Positions 48,570 through 58,465 of a stretch of DNA of 64,000 nt are shown here, one piece after another. The notes under the pieces were generated by a model that worked only from the letters and a program-made list of their open reading frames with translations, ran no database searches and had not been told where the DNA came from. The stretch lies in the NCBI GenBank assembly GCA_016222825.1, contig JACRQF010000009.1, forward strand, positions 1,054,001 to 1,118,000, in the 5' to 3' direction. Source of the stretch: Verrucomicrobiota bacterium (GTDB taxonomy: Bacteria > Verrucomicrobiota > Verrucomicrobiia > CAIQCK01). Made by a program: the position numbers and the translations under genes. Each line of letters starts with the position of its first letter. Within the stretch, counting starts at the first letter, position 1.

Positions 48570-51488
48570 ATGCGAGCCATCCAATCTCTTCACCCGCTTG
48601 CGGCTGCAGTGTTCTCGCTGTTGTTGGCGATGCCAGCTTCCGGCGTCGAACCCGTCCACTTCGTCAAGCAAGGCAAGCCTTTGGCCGTTGTCGAGGCGGG
48701 TCGCAAATGGCAGCGCGACAAGGACTGGATGGAATGCGCCGGCGTCGGCAACTTTATCTTCGCGTCGAAGGTGCTTGGCGAAGGCGACTTCAAGATCAGC
48801 GTCCGTTTCAGCTTGCAGGAACTCCACGGCACCGCCGCGTCGCTGGTCTTCGGCGGAAATCACTTCGGCTTCGATGGGCACAGCGGGAAACTGTTCGTGG
48901 AAGGGCGTGATTTTGGCCGTTCGCGCACCATCGGTCCCAGCGAAGGACTCATCACGCCCAGCCAGCCGGTTGTCGCTGAGGTCATTCGCACCGGCAAGAG
49001 CGTCACGCTCCGTCTCGCTGGCAAAGACGTCGCCACGTTCCCGTTCAAGACTGGCCCGATCGGCGTGTTCGGCCTGCGGCCTTGGCGGGCGACGATGCGC
49101 GTCTATGACTTCGCCGCAACGGGCAAATTTGTCGAAGACCGTGACGCGCTGAGCGCGGCGTTGCCCAAAGCCGGCCCCGCCGAAGAGATCAGCGTCGGCG
49201 GCGCGAAGTTCGACCCGACCGATCCGCCGGGTGAGCTAGTTTTCCGCAAGACGCTCGGCCTCGTCACGGCCTCGCAGGTGGACGGGCAACTCGTCCACGA
49301 AAGCAAGACGCACCTGTTCGAGAACAAGGCCACGATCACGCCAGGCGGCGATTACCTGCTGATGTTCCCCGAAGGCAAGCATTACGGCGGCAGCACGAAC
49401 AAGGTCAACGACCTGATGGCGATGCGCTCCTCCGACAAGGGCCGGACGTGGAGTGCACCGAAGCCAGCGTTCAAGATTGACTACAACCAGCATGGCTTCG
49501 TGCCGCTCATCCCACGCGGGACAAAACGCATCTATGCGTTCGGCACACAGCCGGTGTGGAGCGAGTTCTCGGTGGCGAAGGGGCAGCACGAGAACGCCCC
49601 CATCGGTTTCCGTTACAGCGATGACGACGGCCACACGTGGTCTGATGTGCAACTCATCCGGCCGGTCAACGATCCGGACTTCCGCGGCATGTCGGTGATG
49701 CGGATGTGTGAAACCGACAGCGGCGCGTGGCTCATCGGCTCGCATTTCGGCGACTGGTCGGTGAAGCCGCTGTTGACGCGCCAGTTCCTGCTGCGCTCGG
49801 AGGACCGCGGCAAGACGTGGATGCTGCTGCCCGACAAGCGGCCCAACGGCTGGTTCGCGCCCGGTTTCAACCGCATGGACGAAGGCCGACCTATCAACCT
49901 CGGCGGCGGCAAGGTGCTGGCGATGTTCCGCACGCCGGAGGGCCATCTCTGGGCCGCGCGCAGCAGCGACGACGGCAGGACGTGGAACGAGCCGAAACCG
50001 ACGCCGCTCATCCATCCCGACGCGCCACCGATGTTGTTCCACCTCAGCGACGGCAAGACGCTCGCCGCGTTCCACCACAACCGCCACGCGCAGACGCAAT
50101 ACACCGGCCTTAACGCGAAGATGGAAGGCATGAAGGACCGCAGCGAACTCTGGGTCAGCCTTTCGCGCGACGGCGGCGAAACGTGGACCGAGCCGCGCTT
50201 CGTGCTGGCCAACGCGCTTGCCGAAACGGAGCTGAACGCGTGGTTCAACCACCAGTGCTCCTATCTCGACGCGTTCGCCGACGACGGCACGATGCACCTC
50301 TTTCTGCCGCACCGTTGGAAACGCTCGTTGCACCTGACGGTCAAGGAAGCCGACTTGGCGAAGCTGCCGGCCAAGGCCGCCATCAAAGCCGCCGCGACGC
50401 TGCCTGAAGTCACCGGACTGCTCGCAAAGACCAACGTCTTCATCTCCGGGCAGGACGGCTACCACACCTATCGCATCCCGTCGCTGCTCGTGACCAAGCG
50501 CGGCACGCTGCTCGCGTTCTGCGAAGGCCGCAAGAACAGCTCCAGCGACACGGGCGACATTGACATGTTGCTGAAGCGCAGCACGGACAACGGCGCGACG
50601 TGGTCCGCCGCGCAAACCATCTGGGACGATGCGGGCAACGTCTGCGGCAACCCGTGTCCCATCGTGGACCGCGACACCGGCACGATCTGGCTGCTGATGA
50701 CGTGGAACCGCGGCGACGACCCGGAGTCGAAGATCGTCGCGCAGGCCAGCAAGGACACGCGTCGCGTCTTCGTTACCAGTTCCATTGACGACGGCCTCAC
50801 ATGGGCCAAGCCGCGCGAGATCACCGCCGACGCGAAGCGGACGAACTGGACGTGGTATGCCACCGGCCCCGGCGCGGGCGTCCAGATCGAGCACGGCCCG
50901 CACAAAGGCCGGCTCGTCATCCCCTGCGACCACATCGAAGCCGGAACCGGCCACTACTACTCACACATCATCTACTCCGACGACCACGGCAAGACATGGA
51001 AGCTCGGCGGACGCACGCCGCAGCATCGGGTGAACGAATGTGAAGTCGTCGAACTCACCGGCGGCCAGCTCCTGCTCAACATGCGCAACTACGACAAGGC
51101 CCAGCGCGCCCGCCAGCAAGCCATCAGCGCCGACGGGGGCCTCACATGGACCGACCAGCGCCACGTTCCCGAACTCATCGAGCCGATCTGCCAAGCCAGC
51201 ATCCGCCGTTACTCATGGCCCGCCGCCGACAGCAAGAGCGTCCTGCTCTTCTCCAATCCCGCCAGTGCCAAGCGTAACAAGATGACCGTGCGCGCGAGTT
51301 TCGATGAAGGCCAAACCTGGCCCACCTCGCGCCTGCTCGACCCGCGACCCAGCGCCTACTCCTGCCTCGCTGTATTACCCGACGGCACCATTGCTGATCT
51401 CTACGAAGCCGGCGACAAACGCGCCTACGAAAACATCGTCTTCGCCCGCTTCAACCTCGACTGGTTGACGAACGGCAAAACTCCATAA
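48570..51488 (+). CDS. double-propeller exo-alpha-sialidase-like protein
   Basis: A 972-residue secreted protein with signal peptide (about 1-25) and a small beta domain (about 30-190, like a concanavalin-type module). Two sialidase-type six-bladed propellers follow, at about 230-620 and 630-970. The first has Asp boxes [32 protein letters not shown] and SRDGGETW; the second [32 protein letters not shown] and SFDEGQTW. The second opens with [25 protein letters not shown] (in part [20 protein letters not shown]), the GH33 RIP motif; the first lacks a clear RIP motif, so its activity is doubtful. ATG 48570 is taken; GTG 48564 is possible. The pairing suggests one catalytic and one binding propeller. 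Confidence 0.88.
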   Translation: MRAIQSLHPLAAAVFSLLLAMPASGVEPVHFVKQGKPLAVVEAGRKWQRDKDWMECAGVGNFIFASKVLGEGDFKISVRFSLQELHGTAASLVFGGNHFGFDGHSGKLFVEGRDFGRSRTIGPSEGLITPSQPVVAEVIRTGKSVTLRLAGKDVATFPFKTGPIGVFGLRPWRATMRVYDFAATGKFVEDRDALSAALPKAGPAEEISVGGAKFDPTDPPGELVFRKTLGLVTASQVDGQLVHESKTHLFENKATITPGGDYLLMFPEGKHYGGSTNKVNDLMAMRSSDKGRTWSAPKPAFKIDYNQHGFVPLIPRGTKRIYAFGTQPVWSEFSVAKGQHENAPIGFRYSDDDGHTWSDVQLIRPVNDPDFRGMSVMRMCETDSGAWLIGSHFGDWSVKPLLTRQFLLRSEDRGKTWMLLPDKRPNGWFAPGFNRMDEGRPINLGGGKVLAMFRTPEGHLWAARSSDDGRTWNEPKPTPLIHPDAPPMLFHLSDGKTLAAFHHNRHAQTQYTGLNAKMEGMKDRSELWVSLSRDGGETWTEPRFVLANALAETELNAWFNHQCSYLDAFADDGTMHLFLPHRWKRSLHLTVKEADLAKLPAKAAIKAAATLPEVTGLLAKTNVFISGQDGYHTYRIPSLLVTKRGTLLAFCEGRKNSSSDTGDIDMLLKRSTDNGATWSAAQTIWDDAGNVCGNPCPIVDRDTGTIWLLMTWNRGDDPESKIVAQASKDTRRVFVTSSIDDGLTWAKPREITADAKRTNWTWYATGPGAGVQIEHGPHKGRLVIPCDHIEAGTGHYYSHIIYSDDHGKTWKLGGRTPQHRVNECEVVELTGGQLLLNMRNYDKAQRARQQAISADGGLTWTDQRHVPELIEPICQASIRRYSWPAADSKSVLLFSNPASAKRNKMTVRASFDEGQTWPTSRLLDPRPSAYSCLAVLPDGTIADLYEAGDKRAYENIVFARFNLDWLTNGKTP

Positions 51489-51491
51489 TCC

Positions 51492-52400
51492 ATGACAACC
51501 ACGATTTCCGAACTCCGCATTTCGCCCGTCGCTTTGGGTTGCTGGCCGCTTGCTGGCATCACCAGCGGCGCCATCACCGAGGAAGCGGCCGTGGCGGTCA
51601 TCAACGCTGCGCTCGATGCGGGCGTGAACCATCTCGATACCGCTTACGCCTATGGCCGCGGCGGCGAGAGCGAGCGGCTCATCGCCCGCGCGATTCGCGG
51701 CCAGCGAGAGCGAGTCGTGTTGGCGACGAAGGTAGGCGTTTACTGGGACGCGAGCGGGGCGTTGAAGCTGACCGGGAAACCCGAACTGCTTTGCCGGCAC
51801 TTCGAGGGAAGCCTCCATCGTCTCGAAACCGATGCGGTCGAATTGCTCTACTTCCACGCTCCCGCTGACGACGCGCCGCTCGCCGAAACCGCCCGTTTCT
51901 TTCGTGAAGTGCTGGACGCGGGCAAGACGCGAGCGGTGGGCGTGTCGAACCTCTCCGTCGCCCAGATGGAAGCCTTCGCCGCCGAATGTCCCTTCGTGGC
52001 GTGCCAGGTTCGTTACAACTGGCTGCAACGCGAGATCGAGGCCGACATTCTGCCGTGGTGCTGCGCACACAACGTGGGTGTGGTGGCCTACGAACCGCTG
52101 GCGTTGGGTTTGCTGACGGGCAAGTTTACGCGCGATCATGTCTTCCCTCCAAACGACTGGCGCCGCCAGTCGCCACTCTTCACCGGCGAAGCGTGGACGA
52201 AGAACTTGGCTGAAGTTGAGCGGCTGCGCGCCATCGCTGCGCGCAACGGTTGCACGGTGGCGCAACTGGCCATCGCTTGGATCATCTCGCGCCCCGGCGT
52301 GGCGTCAGCCTTGTGCGGCGCGAAGCGTCCCGAACAAATCCGCGAGACTGCGGAGGCGATGCGAGTCGCAAAATTGCTGCGTGATTTCGACGCCGGATGA
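51492..52400 (+). CDS. aldo/keto reductase
   Basis: A 302-residue NADP-dependent aldo/keto reductase. The catalytic tetrad is visible: Asp and Tyr in NHLDTAYAYGRGGES near 46-60, Lys in LATKVGVYW near 77, and His in LLYFHAPADD near 119. GVSNLSVAQME, VACQVRYNWLQRE and VVAYEPLALGLLTGKF are barrel strands typical of the family. No signal peptide, so cytosolic. It follows the sialidase by 3 bases and converges on a sulfatase, so it may use a sugar released by the exported enzymes (for example a deoxy sugar), although its specificity is unknown. Confidence 0.9.
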   Translation: MTTTISELRISPVALGCWPLAGITSGAITEEAAVAVINAALDAGVNHLDTAYAYGRGGESERLIARAIRGQRERVVLATKVGVYWDASGALKLTGKPELLCRHFEGSLHRLETDAVELLYFHAPADDAPLAETARFFREVLDAGKTRAVGVSNLSVAQMEAFAAECPFVACQVRYNWLQREIEADILPWCCAHNVGVVAYEPLALGLLTGKFTRDHVFPPNDWRRQSPLFTGEAWTKNLAEVERLRAIAARNGCTVAQLAIAWIISRPGVASALCGAKRPEQIRETAEAMRVAKLLRDFDAG

Positions 52401-52421
52401 AGCCAGAAGCTGGTTCGCCCG

Positions 52422-53861
52422 TCACTTGGGCCGCGGCGGAACCGGCGTCAGCGTTCGCGCCCTCTTCACATGGCCGGGTTCGCGGCAGTGCTTGCCGGCC
52501 AGCTTGAGGCTGTCGTCGCCCAAATCCTCACGGCACTGCTCCGCGAGTCTCATGAGCCGCTGCGCAACGTCGGGATGTTGGGCAGCCACATCCTTCGACT
52601 CCCCGATGTCGGCGGCGAGGTTGTAAAGCTCCGGCTGCTTGAGAGTAACTTGGTTGGGCGCGGAAGCGTCCGGCCATGCGGCGTGAGGCAAGATCAGTTT
52701 CCAGTCGCCGCTGCGCACGGCCTGCAACTGGCCGAGGTGATAGTGGAAGAACGCCTCGTGCGGTGTCTTCGCACCGGGCTGGCCGGCGAGCAACGGCCAG
52801 ATGTCCTTGCCATCAATGATGCGGTCCGCCGGCACTTCGGCTCCGGCGAGTTTCGCGAAGGTCGGCAACACGTCCATCGTGACAGCCAGTTCGCGGCAGA
52901 CGGAGCCGGCGGGGATTTTGCCCGGCCAGCGCGCGAGACACGGCACGCGGAAGCCGCCTTCCCAGGTCGTGCCTTTGCCGGCGCGCAGCGGGCCGTTGCT
53001 CGCGCCGCGCGGGATCGGCCCGCCGTTGTCGGAGGTGAACAACACGAACGTGTCGGCATCGAGGTCGAGCGCTTTGAGCCGCGCGAGGATCTGGCCGGTG
53101 CTCCAGTCTATCTCCTCGACGGAATCGCCGTAGCGGCCCTGGCGCGACTTGCCCGCGAAATCGTCGCTCGCAAACTGCGGCCAGTGCGGCATCGAGTGGG
53201 CGAAGTAGAGGAAGAACGGCTGCGCGCGGCTGGCCTCGATGAAGCGGATGGCTTCCCCGGTGTAGCGGCGCGTGAGTTGTCGCTGGTCAGGTTCCAGCTC
53301 GATGACCTCGCTGCCGCGCATCAACGGCGTGGGCGGCGCGTTCGTGCGCGTGCGGCCCTGGTTGGTCATCTGGCCCATGTCGTTGGAGAACGGGATGCCG
53401 AAGAAGACATCGAACCCTTGCCGCGTCGGCAGAAACTCCGGCTGGTCGCCGAGGTGCCACTTGCCGATGAGGGCGGTGGCGTATCCACGCGGCTTGAGCA
53501 CTTCGGCGATCGTGCGCTCGTCCGTGTGCAAGCCGCGCGCGTTGCCGGGAAACAACACCCAGCCGCCGCCCGCGCCCAGGTGCATGCCGACCCGTTTCGG
53601 ATAGCAGCCCGTCATCAACGACGCGCGCGAGGGCGTGCACATGCCAGCCGTGACGTGGAAGTCCACGAGCTTCATCCCCTCCGCGGCCATGCGGTCGAGA
53701 TGCGGCGTCTTGATGCGCGTCGAGCCGAACGGCCCGATGTCGCCGCAGCCAAGGTCGTCGCAGTTGATCAGGATGAAGTTCGGCGGGCGGGTGGCTGCGG
53801 AGGCGGACAGCGCAAGCGCGGCGAACACGATCAGCGGGAGATGAGATGCAAGTGTTGACAT
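52422..53861 (-). CDS. exported sulfatase (S1 family)
   Basis: A 479-residue type I sulfatase. Signal peptide in MSTLASHLPLIVFAALALSASA. The metal motif ILINCDDLGCGDIG is near 29-42, and the formylglycine site CTPSRASLMTG near 75 is the canonical CxPSR. IGKWHLGDQ, FTSDNGGPIPRG and TWEGGFRVPCLARWPGK are present, giving a complete active site. The frame extends upstream to 54233 on the same strand, but that part is the shadow of the esterase gene and the ATG at 53861 starts the signal peptide. It converges on the aldo/keto reductase and is divergent from the sialate esterase gene with 75 bases between starts. Confidence 0.92.
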   Translation of the reverse strand: MSTLASHLPLIVFAALALSASAATRPPNFILINCDDLGCGDIGPFGSTRIKTPHLDRMAAEGMKLVDFHVTAGMCTPSRASLMTGCYPKRVGMHLGAGGGWVLFPGNARGLHTDERTIAEVLKPRGYATALIGKWHLGDQPEFLPTRQGFDVFFGIPFSNDMGQMTNQGRTRTNAPPTPLMRGSEVIELEPDQRQLTRRYTGEAIRFIEASRAQPFFLYFAHSMPHWPQFASDDFAGKSRQGRYGDSVEEIDWSTGQILARLKALDLDADTFVLFTSDNGGPIPRGASNGPLRAGKGTTWEGGFRVPCLARWPGKIPAGSVCRELAVTMDVLPTFAKLAGAEVPADRIIDGKDIWPLLAGQPGAKTPHEAFFHYHLGQLQAVRSGDWKLILPHAAWPDASAPNQVTLKQPELYNLAADIGESKDVAAQHPDVAQRLMRLAEQCREDLGDDSLKLAGKHCREPGHVKRARTLTPVPPRPK

Positions 53862-53936
53862 GGTGTGTTGCGCGTAATTGTTGCTGGCGCGTCGGCGGCG
53901 AAGTTCATACTCTCCGGGAAACAAGGTTACAAGACT

Positions 53937-55490
53937 ATGAGAACTTTCGCTTCCAGTCTCTTCGCTGTCGTCACTCTCCTCGCCCACAACGCCTTGGCCG
54001 ACCTGAAACTGCCCGCCGTGTTCTGCGACCACATGGTTCTCCAGCGCGATGCCGCCGTGCCTGTCTGGGGTTGGGCCGAGCCGGGCGAGGGGGTCACCGT
54101 CGAGTTCGCTGGCCAGAAGAAGGCCGCTAAGGCCGGCAGCGACGGCAAGTGGACGGTGAAGCTCGACTCGATGCCCGCCAGCGCCGAGCCACGTGATCTG
54201 ACTGTTTCCACCAATCCAAAATCCAAAATCCAAAATCTAAAATTCACCGACGTTCTCGTCGGCGAGGTCTGGCTCGGCTCGGGCCAGTCGAACATGGCGA
54301 TGACAGTGAACCGCGCCCGCGATTTCGAGCAGGAGAAGGCCGTCGCAAACCTGCCGCTCATCCGCATGTTCAAGGAAGAGTCCGGCCCCGCCAACACCCC
54401 ACAAACCATCGGCAAAGGCTCATGGGCTGTCTGCTCGCCCGAGACGGTGAGCGGTTTCTCGGCCACGCTCTATTTCTTCGGGCGCGAAGTGCACCGCAAG
54501 CTCAACGTTCCGGTCGGCCTCATCAACTCCTCCGTCGGCGGCACGCCCATCGAGTCATGGATTGACACCGACGCACAACGGAGCACGCCAGAGTTGAAGG
54601 CGTTCTTCGACGCGCAGACGAAGACAGCGAAGGAGTTCGATCTCGCCGCGGCCAAGACGAACTACGAGAAGCAGCTCGCCCGCTGGAAGCAGGTGGCGAA
54701 AGAAGCCAAGGCTGCTGGCAAGGCGCCGCCGCGCGCACCGCGCGACCCGCTCGCTACGCGAGCGCGCAAGGGCAACGTCGGCGGCCTGTTCAACGGCAAG
54801 ATCGCGCCGTTGATTCCCTACGCCATCCGCGGCGCGGTGTGGTATCAGGGAGAGGCCAACGCGCAGCCCAACAAAGCGCAGTTCTACCAATACCACCTGT
54901 CACTGCTGGTGAAGGACTGGCGCGCGCGGTGGGGCTGCGACTTCCCGTTCGCGTGGGCGCAACTGCCGAACTTCACCCGCCCCGGCGAATACTGGATGCT
55001 CGTGCGCGAGGCGATGTTGAAGTCGCTCGCCGTGCCCAACACCGGCATGGCCATCACGATTGACATCGGCGATCCGAAGGACATCCATCCAAAGAACAAG
55101 CAGGAGGTTGGCCGGCGGCTCTCGCTCTGGGCGCTCGGCACGGTTTACAAGCAGAAGGTGGCGGCTACGTCCGGCCCGTTGCCGGCAGGACATGAGATTC
55201 GCGGCAGCGAGGTCGCGCTGAGTTTCAAACACACCAACGGCGGCCTTGTCGCGAAAGGCGGCGGTGAGCTGAAAGGCTTCCAGATCGCGGGCGCGGACAA
55301 GGTGTGGAAGCCCGCGCAAGCCAGGATCACCGGCGACAAAGTCATCGTCTTCAGTCCCGACGTGAAGCAGCCCGTGGCCGTGCGCTACGCATGGGAACCG
55401 AATCCCGACTGCAACCTCGGTAACGGTGCCGGCCTGCCGGCGTCGCCGTTCCGCACGGATGACTGGCAGGAAGGACAGTCGCAGCCATGA
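53937..55490 (+). CDS. exported sialate O-acetylesterase
   Basis: A 517-residue SGNH-type esterase that removes O-acetyl groups, typically from position 9 of sialic acid, or from other acetylated glycans. Signal peptide in MRTFASSLFAVVTLLAHNALA. KLPAVFCDHMVLQRDAAVPVWGWAEPG (in part FCDHMVLQRDAAVPVWGWA) is the usual opening; block I is GEVWLGSGQSNMAM with the nucleophile Ser, IRGAVWYQGEANA is block III, and DIGDPKDIHPKNKQEVGRR (in part DIGDPKDIHPKNK) carries the catalytic Asp/His. Residues about 93-103 are encoded by an AT-rich heptamer repeat (54212-54244). Its TGA overlaps the ATG of the GH127 gene (ATGA). Both enzymes are exported. Confidence 0.9.
   Translation: MRTFASSLFAVVTLLAHNALADLKLPAVFCDHMVLQRDAAVPVWGWAEPGEGVTVEFAGQKKAAKAGSDGKWTVKLDSMPASAEPRDLTVSTNPKSKIQNLKFTDVLVGEVWLGSGQSNMAMTVNRARDFEQEKAVANLPLIRMFKEESGPANTPQTIGKGSWAVCSPETVSGFSATLYFFGREVHRKLNVPVGLINSSVGGTPIESWIDTDAQRSTPELKAFFDAQTKTAKEFDLAAAKTNYEKQLARWKQVAKEAKAAGKAPPRAPRDPLATRARKGNVGGLFNGKIAPLIPYAIRGAVWYQGEANAQPNKAQFYQYHLSLLVKDWRARWGCDFPFAWAQLPNFTRPGEYWMLVREAMLKSLAVPNTGMAITIDIGDPKDIHPKNKQEVGRRLSLWALGTVYKQKVAATSGPLPAGHEIRGSEVALSFKHTNGGLVAKGGGELKGFQIAGADKVWKPAQARITGDKVIVFSPDVKQPVAVRYAWEPNPDCNLGNGAGLPASPFRTDDWQEGQSQP
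54212..54244. repeat. AT-rich heptamer repeat inside the sialate esterase gene
   Basis: The sequence shows three and a half copies of ATCCAAA (last unit ATCTAAA). It is strongly AT-rich within GC-rich coding DNA and remains in frame, giving a Ser-Lys-Ile-Gln-Asn-Leu-type peptide between two conserved segments of the esterase. The length before and after suits an insertion that kept the frame open. Confidence 0.8.
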
Positions 55491-57475
55491 GAACCGGATG
55501 TGGCGCAGTTTTTCTGTCGTTAGTGGCACTGTCCGCGCAGTTGCTCTTCGCGGCCGACTGTCCACACGCGAAACTTCGCGGCGTTGATCTCGCTGACGTC
55601 AGGTGGACGGAAGGTTTCTGGTCGGAAAAGTTCGAGTTGTGCCGGCGCGCGATGTTGCCGAGCGTGGAAGCCGCGTTGCTCGACGAGCGCAACTCGGAGC
55701 AGCTTATCAACCTCAAGATCGCCGCCGGTCTCGAACAGGGAAGTTATCGCGGCGCCCACTGGAGCGACGGTGACTGTTACAAGTGGATCGAGGCGATGGC
55801 CCACATGTATGCCGTCACCAAGGACGCCGAACTCGACCGCAAGATGGATTGCTGGATCGGCGTCATTGCCAAGGCCCAGGCGCCCGACGGTTACATCTCG
55901 ACTAACATCCAACTCGACCTGAAGAAGAAGCGTTGGGAAAAGGTCCAGCACCACGCGCTTTACAACATGGGCCACCTGATCACTGCGGCCTGCGCGCACA
56001 AGCGCGCCACGGGCAAGGACTCGTTCCTGAACGTGGCCCGGAAGGTTGCCGACCATCTTCATGGGGTTTTCGCGCCACGGCCACCTGCGCTGGCGCGGAT
56101 GGACTTCAATCCGTCGCAGATGATGGCGTTGGTGGACCTCTATCGCGTCACGGGCGAGCGCAGCTATCTGGAGTTGGCCGACATTTTCATCACCATGCGC
56201 GGCTCCGCGCCGGCCACGCAGGAGGAAGGGCGCGACCGTCGCCATCTTGGCGGGACGGACCAGACGCAGGACCGCGTGCCGTTGCGCAAGGAAACGCAGG
56301 CGGTCGGCCACGCCGTGACAGGCACGTATCTCTGGTGCGGCGCAGCGGACCTCTACATGGAGACCGGCGAGCGCGCGTTGTGGGCGGCGCTGGAGCGCAT
56401 CTGGCAGAGCGCGGTGCGGCGGACCTACATCACGGGCGGCGCGTGCGCCCAGCCCACGGGCAGGTCAACGCGCGGCGACGAGGTGCATGAGGCGTTCGGG
56501 GCCGACTACGAGTTGCCCAACCGCACCGCCTACAACGAAACCTGCGCCAACATCGGCAACGCGATGTGGAACTGGCGGATGCTCCAGATCACCGGCGACG
56601 CGAAGTATGCCGACGCGATGGAAAGGGTGCTCTACAACAGCGCGCTTTCCGCCGTGAGCGCCGATGGGCGGAACTTCTTCTACGCGAACCCGCTCGCGTG
56701 GGATGGCCGGCCGGGCTGGCCGACCAAGCACTACACGGAGAAACGATGGTTCGTGCATCCGTGTTATTGCTGCCCTCCGCAAGTCGCGCGCACCATCGCG
56801 GGCCTGGGCCGCTGGGCCTATAGCACGTCGCCCAACGCGGTGTGGATCCATCTCTACGGCGGCAACCGGCTCGACACAAAGCTGCTGAAGTTGACGCAAA
56901 CGACCGACTATCCGTGGGACGAACGCATCACGCTCACCATCGAGGCCGCGCCGTCAAAACCGGTCGCGCTGATGTTGCGCATCCCATCGTGGGCTGGCGG
57001 CGCGACGGCGCGCGTCAACGGCAAGAAAGCCGACGCGGAGGCGAAAGCCGGCGCTTATTTGGCGCTGAGACGCGAATGGCGCGCGGGCGACAAGGTAGAG
57101 TTGACGCTGCCGATGAAACCGCGGCTCATCGAGGCCAACCCGCTCGTCGAGGCAAACCAAAACCACCTCGCCGTCATGCGCGGCCCGGTCGTCTATTGCA
57201 TGGAGTCGGTGGACCTTCCAGCGGGCGTGAAACTCGCGGAGGTGCGGCTGCCGCGTCGAACACAGTTCACGGTCGCGCGGGAGACGAGCAAGCTCGGTGA
57301 CGTTGTGGTTGTCAAAGGCGTCGCCACGCGCGTCCGCCAGCCCGACTGGGATCAGCAACTCTACCGTGACTTCACGCCGGCCAAGCCGGAGAAGCTGCCG
57401 GTCACGTTCATCCCCTATCACGCGTGGGCCAACCGCGGCATCGCCGAGATGAGCGTCTGGCTGCCGTCAGAGTGA
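55487..57475 (+). CDS. exported GH127-like beta-L-arabinofuranosidase
   Basis: A 662-residue GH127 (DUF1680) enzyme that removes beta-L-arabinofuranose from plant glycans. Signal peptide in MRTGCGAVFLSLVALSAQLLFAA. The alpha/alpha-barrel has LINLKIAAGLEQGSYRGAHW and CYKWIEAMAHMYA. The active-site zinc ligands and nucleophile known for the family are present as NETCANIG (Glu and Cys near 347-349) and CYCCPPQ near 423-427, the second Cys pair being nucleophile and ligand. C-terminal beta-sandwiches follow. The start overlaps the preceding stop. With PL11, PL10 and the sulfatases, it supports pectin and arabinan side-chain use. Confidence 0.93.
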   Translation: MRTGCGAVFLSLVALSAQLLFAADCPHAKLRGVDLADVRWTEGFWSEKFELCRRAMLPSVEAALLDERNSEQLINLKIAAGLEQGSYRGAHWSDGDCYKWIEAMAHMYAVTKDAELDRKMDCWIGVIAKAQAPDGYISTNIQLDLKKKRWEKVQHHALYNMGHLITAACAHKRATGKDSFLNVARKVADHLHGVFAPRPPALARMDFNPSQMMALVDLYRVTGERSYLELADIFITMRGSAPATQEEGRDRRHLGGTDQTQDRVPLRKETQAVGHAVTGTYLWCGAADLYMETGERALWAALERIWQSAVRRTYITGGACAQPTGRSTRGDEVHEAFGADYELPNRTAYNETCANIGNAMWNWRMLQITGDAKYADAMERVLYNSALSAVSADGRNFFYANPLAWDGRPGWPTKHYTEKRWFVHPCYCCPPQVARTIAGLGRWAYSTSPNAVWIHLYGGNRLDTKLLKLTQTTDYPWDERITLTIEAAPSKPVALMLRIPSWAGGATARVNGKKADAEAKAGAYLALRREWRAGDKVELTLPMKPRLIEANPLVEANQNHLAVMRGPVVYCMESVDLPAGVKLAEVRLPRRTQFTVARETSKLGDVVVVKGVATRVRQPDWDQQLYRDFTPAKPEKLPVTFIPYHAWANRGIAEMSVWLPSE

Positions 57476-57560
57476 CGCGGATCGCCGCGGGCACGCCGCG
57501 GACATTCGACAGCAAGGTTTGCATCGCGCAGATTGACTCGTTGAAGAAAGGATGGCACCG

Positions 57561-58409
57561 ATGAAGATTCTGCTCACAGGCTCGGGTGGTCTGGTTGGCT
57601 CGGCGTTAATACCGCGGCTGACGGTGGGCGGCCACGGCATCACGCGGCTTTCCCATTCGCAGCCGTGGCCGGAACTGGCGGGCCACGATGCGGTGGTGCA
57701 TCTGGCCGGCGAGAACATCGCCACGGGCCGCTGGACGCCGGAGAAGAAGGCGCGCATTCGCGACAGCCGTGTGCAGGTGACGCGGCGGCTTTGCGACACC
57801 GTCGCCAGGCTTGCGTCGCCGCCGCGCGTCGTCATCTGCGCGTCGGCGGTCGGCTGCTACGGCAACCGCGGCGACGAGCTGCTGCGCGAGGAGAGCGCGC
57901 CGGGCACGGGCTTCCTGGCCGAGGTGTGCCGCGACTGGGAAGCGGCGACGAAGCCGGCGGCCGACGCGGGTATTCGTGTCGTCAATCTCCGCTTCGGCGT
58001 CATCCTCAGCGCGGCGGGCGGCGCGCTGGCGAAAATGCTGACGCCGTTCAAGCTCGGCGTTGGCGGCGTCATCGGCGACGGGCGGCAATGGATGAGTTGG
58101 GTTGCGCTCGACGACGCGGTCGGCGTGATTGGTGATGCGTTGGCGAACGACGCGTTGCGCGGCCCGGTGAACGTCGTCGCGCCGCAGCCGGTGACGAACC
58201 GCGAGTTCACTACGGCGCTCGGCCGCGTGCTGCGCAGGCCGACGATGTTCCCCGCGCCGGCGTTTGCGTTGCGGCTGGCGCTTGGCGAGATGGCCGACGC
58301 GCTGTTGCTGTCGAGCCAGCGGGTGGAGCCGGCGAAGCTGGTTGCGAGCGGTTATCGGTTCCGTTTCCCCGAACTCGAAGGCGCGTTGCGGCATTTGCTG
58401 AAGCGATAG
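57561..58409 (+). CDS. TIGR01777 family NAD-dependent epimerase
   Basis: A 282-residue short-chain dehydrogenase-type protein of the YfcH/TIGR01777 family. The nucleotide loop TGSGGLVGSALIP is at about 6-18, LAGENIATGRWTPEKKARI near 49-67 is a family signature, ASAVGCYGNRGDE near 94-106, and LRFGVILSAAGGALAKMLTPF near 146-166. The C-terminal DUF1731-like segment ends in RFPELEGALRHLL. The substrate is not known for this family. The ATG at 57561 has AAAGG 9 bases upstream; an in-frame ATG at 57552 is too close. The gene is 85 bases after GH127, with a GC-rich hairpin-like gap, so it may be a separate transcript. Confidence 0.88.
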   Translation: MKILLTGSGGLVGSALIPRLTVGGHGITRLSHSQPWPELAGHDAVVHLAGENIATGRWTPEKKARIRDSRVQVTRRLCDTVARLASPPRVVICASAVGCYGNRGDELLREESAPGTGFLAEVCRDWEAATKPAADAGIRVVNLRFGVILSAAGGALAKMLTPFKLGVGGVIGDGRQWMSWVALDDAVGVIGDALANDALRGPVNVVAPQPVTNREFTTALGRVLRRPTMFPAPAFALRLALGEMADALLLSSQRVEPAKLVASGYRFRFPELEGALRHLLKR

Positions 58410-58465
58410 GCCGCGTCGCACCAGGCTTCCGCAACTCCGACTCGATTTGCGCGCGCCGAAAGGCT

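Noticed and set aside
53862..54233. N-terminal extension of the second sulfatase on the minus strand
   Set aside because: It is opposite the sialate esterase gene, and the signal peptide starts at 53861.
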